DNA of 64,000 nucleotides. Source: Streptomyces sp. CB02980. Lineage in GTDB: Bacteria > Actinomycetota > Actinomycetes > Streptomycetales > Streptomycetaceae. Position numbers and translations under genes: made by a program. Below the pieces are notes generated by a model that was not told where the DNA came from, did no database searches, and saw only the letters and a list, made by a program, of their open reading frames with translations. Positions 63,252 through 64,000 of this stretch are shown one piece after another (position 1 is the stretch's first letter; every line of letters begins with the position of its first letter). The stretch is taken from positions 121,072-185,071 of the forward strand of contig NZ_JACSCH020000014.1 of the NCBI RefSeq assembly GCF_014451325.2. Direction: 5' to 3'.

Positions 63252-64000
63252 TCAGCGGCGCTTGCCGCCGCCCTCGCCCAGCAGACCCGCCTTGCGGAGG
63301 GCGTCGGCCATCGCGCTGTTCGCGGGCGCGGGAGCGGACGCCCGGTCCCGGCCACCCCGCTCGGGCTGCCCGCCGCGACCGCCCTGGCCACCCTGGCCGC
63401 CCTGGCCGCCCTGCCCGTTCCGGCCGCCGCGGTCGCCCTGACCGCCACGGTCCCCGCGCTCGGCCCGGCGGCCACCGCCACCGCCGCCACCGCCGCCCTG
63501 CCGCTGCTGCGGCGGCCGGCCGGAGCGCTCGCCCCGGTCGCCGCGCTCGCGCTTGGGAGCCCCGTCCGAGGCCTCCGCACCGGACTGGTCGTCGAGCCGC
63601 AGCGTCAGCGAGATCCGCTTGCGCGGGATGTCGACGTCGAGGACCTTCACCTTGACCACGTCGCCGGGCTTCACCACGTCGCGCGGGTCCTTCACGAAGG
63701 TCTTCGACATCGCGGAGACGTGCACCAGACCGTCCTGGTGCACACCGATGTCCACGAACGCCCCGAAGGCGGCCACATTGGTGACGACGCCCTCAAGGAC
63801 CATCCCGGACACCAGGTCGCCGATCTTCTCGACGCCCTCCGCGAAGGTCGCGGTCCGGAACGCCGGACGCGGGTCGCGGCCCGGCTTCTCCAGCTCGCGC
63901 AGGATGTCCGTCACGGTCGGCAGACCGAAGGTCTCGTCCACGAAGTCGTCGGCCCGCAGCGAGCGCAGCGTCCCGGTGTCGCCGACGAGCGCCGCGACCT
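63252..64000 (-). CDS. tex: Tex-family RNA-binding transcription factor, C-terminal part
   Basis: The gene enters from the right edge and the 249 codons here are its C-terminus. FVDETFGLPTVTDILRELEKPGRDPRP is the Tex HhH-to-S1 junction, and GMVLEGVVTNVAAFGAFVDIGVHQDGLVHVSAMS..VKPGDVVKVKVLDVDIPRKRISLTLRL is the S1 domain. About 95 residues follow as a Gly/Arg-rich tail (RGDRGG, GGQGGQGGQGG, GRDRAS), similar to RGG boxes, ending in ADALRKAGLLGEGGGKRR. Tex binds RNA polymerase or ribosomal complexes. The tail is expanded compared with E. coli or Pseudomonas Tex. Confidence 0.93.
   Translation of the reverse strand, partial: VAALVGDTGTLRSLRADDFVDETFGLPTVTDILRELEKPGRDPRPAFRTATFAEGVEKIGDLVSGMVLEGVVTNVAAFGAFVDIGVHQDGLVHVSAMSKTFVKDPRDVVKPGDVVKVKVLDVDIPRKRISLTLRLDDQSGAEASDGAPKRERGDRGERSGRPPQQRQGGGGGGGGGRRAERGDRGGQGDRGGRNGQGGQGGQGGQGGRGGQPERGGRDRASAPAPANSAMADALRKAGLLGEGGGKRR

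Overview
The window is high-GC actinobacterial DNA, almost certainly from a Streptomyces chromosome. The genus is indicated by extreme third-position G/C, GTG starts, short ATGA-type overlaps, a WhiB protein, an SsgA-like sporulation protein, two WhiJ/AbaA-type XRE-DUF397-ATPase gene groups, a single TTA codon in a regulatory gene, and many secreted hydrolases. No phage genes, insertion sequences, CRISPR arrays or rRNA genes are visible, and there is one tRNA (Leu, GAG).

Layout. 0-4.2 kb: the 3' end of an ebo-type cluster (TatD-like hydrolase end, EboE, EboF) followed by a Tat-exported sugar isomerase-like protein. 4.4-5.8 kb: tRNA-Leu, YjdM/PhnA, a methyltransferase. 5.9-8.2 kb: first regulatory triad (ATPase plus a small protein, divergent from XRE-DUF397). 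8.3-18.3 kb: methyltransferase, M64 peptidase, GH4 glycosidase, YchJ-like protein, a 14-TM MFS exporter with a cytosolic C-terminal domain, and a divergent pair for bacterial end joining (DNA ligase and LigD-type polymerase, without Ku). 18.4-20.1 kb: alpha/beta hydrolase with a TetR repressor; both promoters carry a near-identical operator.

20.2-27.5 kb is the most interesting block. A divergent IclR regulator and a 45-residue leader peptide of the kind found before Streptomyces sulfur-uptake operons precede a C-rich 450-nt leader and six tightly coupled genes. These encode a DszB-like sulfinate desulfinase with its Cys-His-Arg triad, a lipoprotein binding protein, an SsuC permease, an SsuB ATPase, a second binding-protein-fold protein without signal peptide, and an SsuD-like flavin monooxygenase. 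Together they predict import of an organosulfur compound, monooxygenation, and a hydrolytic desulfinase step inside the cell. IclR, substrate and leader control have to be established.

28-41 kb holds WhiB, acyl-ACP desaturase, the second XRE-DUF397-ATPase triad (its ATPase-like member degenerate and carrying the TTA codon), an ABC-F protein with a long structured leader, an SsgA-like protein, a CDGSH-type Fe-S protein, a secreted beta-propeller, YciI-like protein, endonuclease V, a LuxR regulator, a VOC protein and a saccharopine-dehydrogenase-like reductase. 41.5-48.3 kb is an acyl-CoA degradation operon (CoA transferase/racemase, acyl-CoA dehydrogenase, thiolase, FadB) facing a MerR regulator. 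48.4-64 kb carries a PPOX flavoprotein, a macro domain protein, a secreted sphingomyelinase-like phosphodiesterase, an orphan ATP-synthase-b-like protein on a probable leaderless mRNA, a DUF2236 protein, three exported peptidases (M1, S15, M14), a D-amino-acid oxidase-like enzyme, a second ABC-F protein, a ComB-like phosphatase and the C-terminus of Tex.

A recurring feature is short GC-rich tandem repeats (7 to 43 bp) at gene ends and in spacers, several of them running through stop codons, and long perfect palindromes between convergent genes that look like bidirectional terminators.
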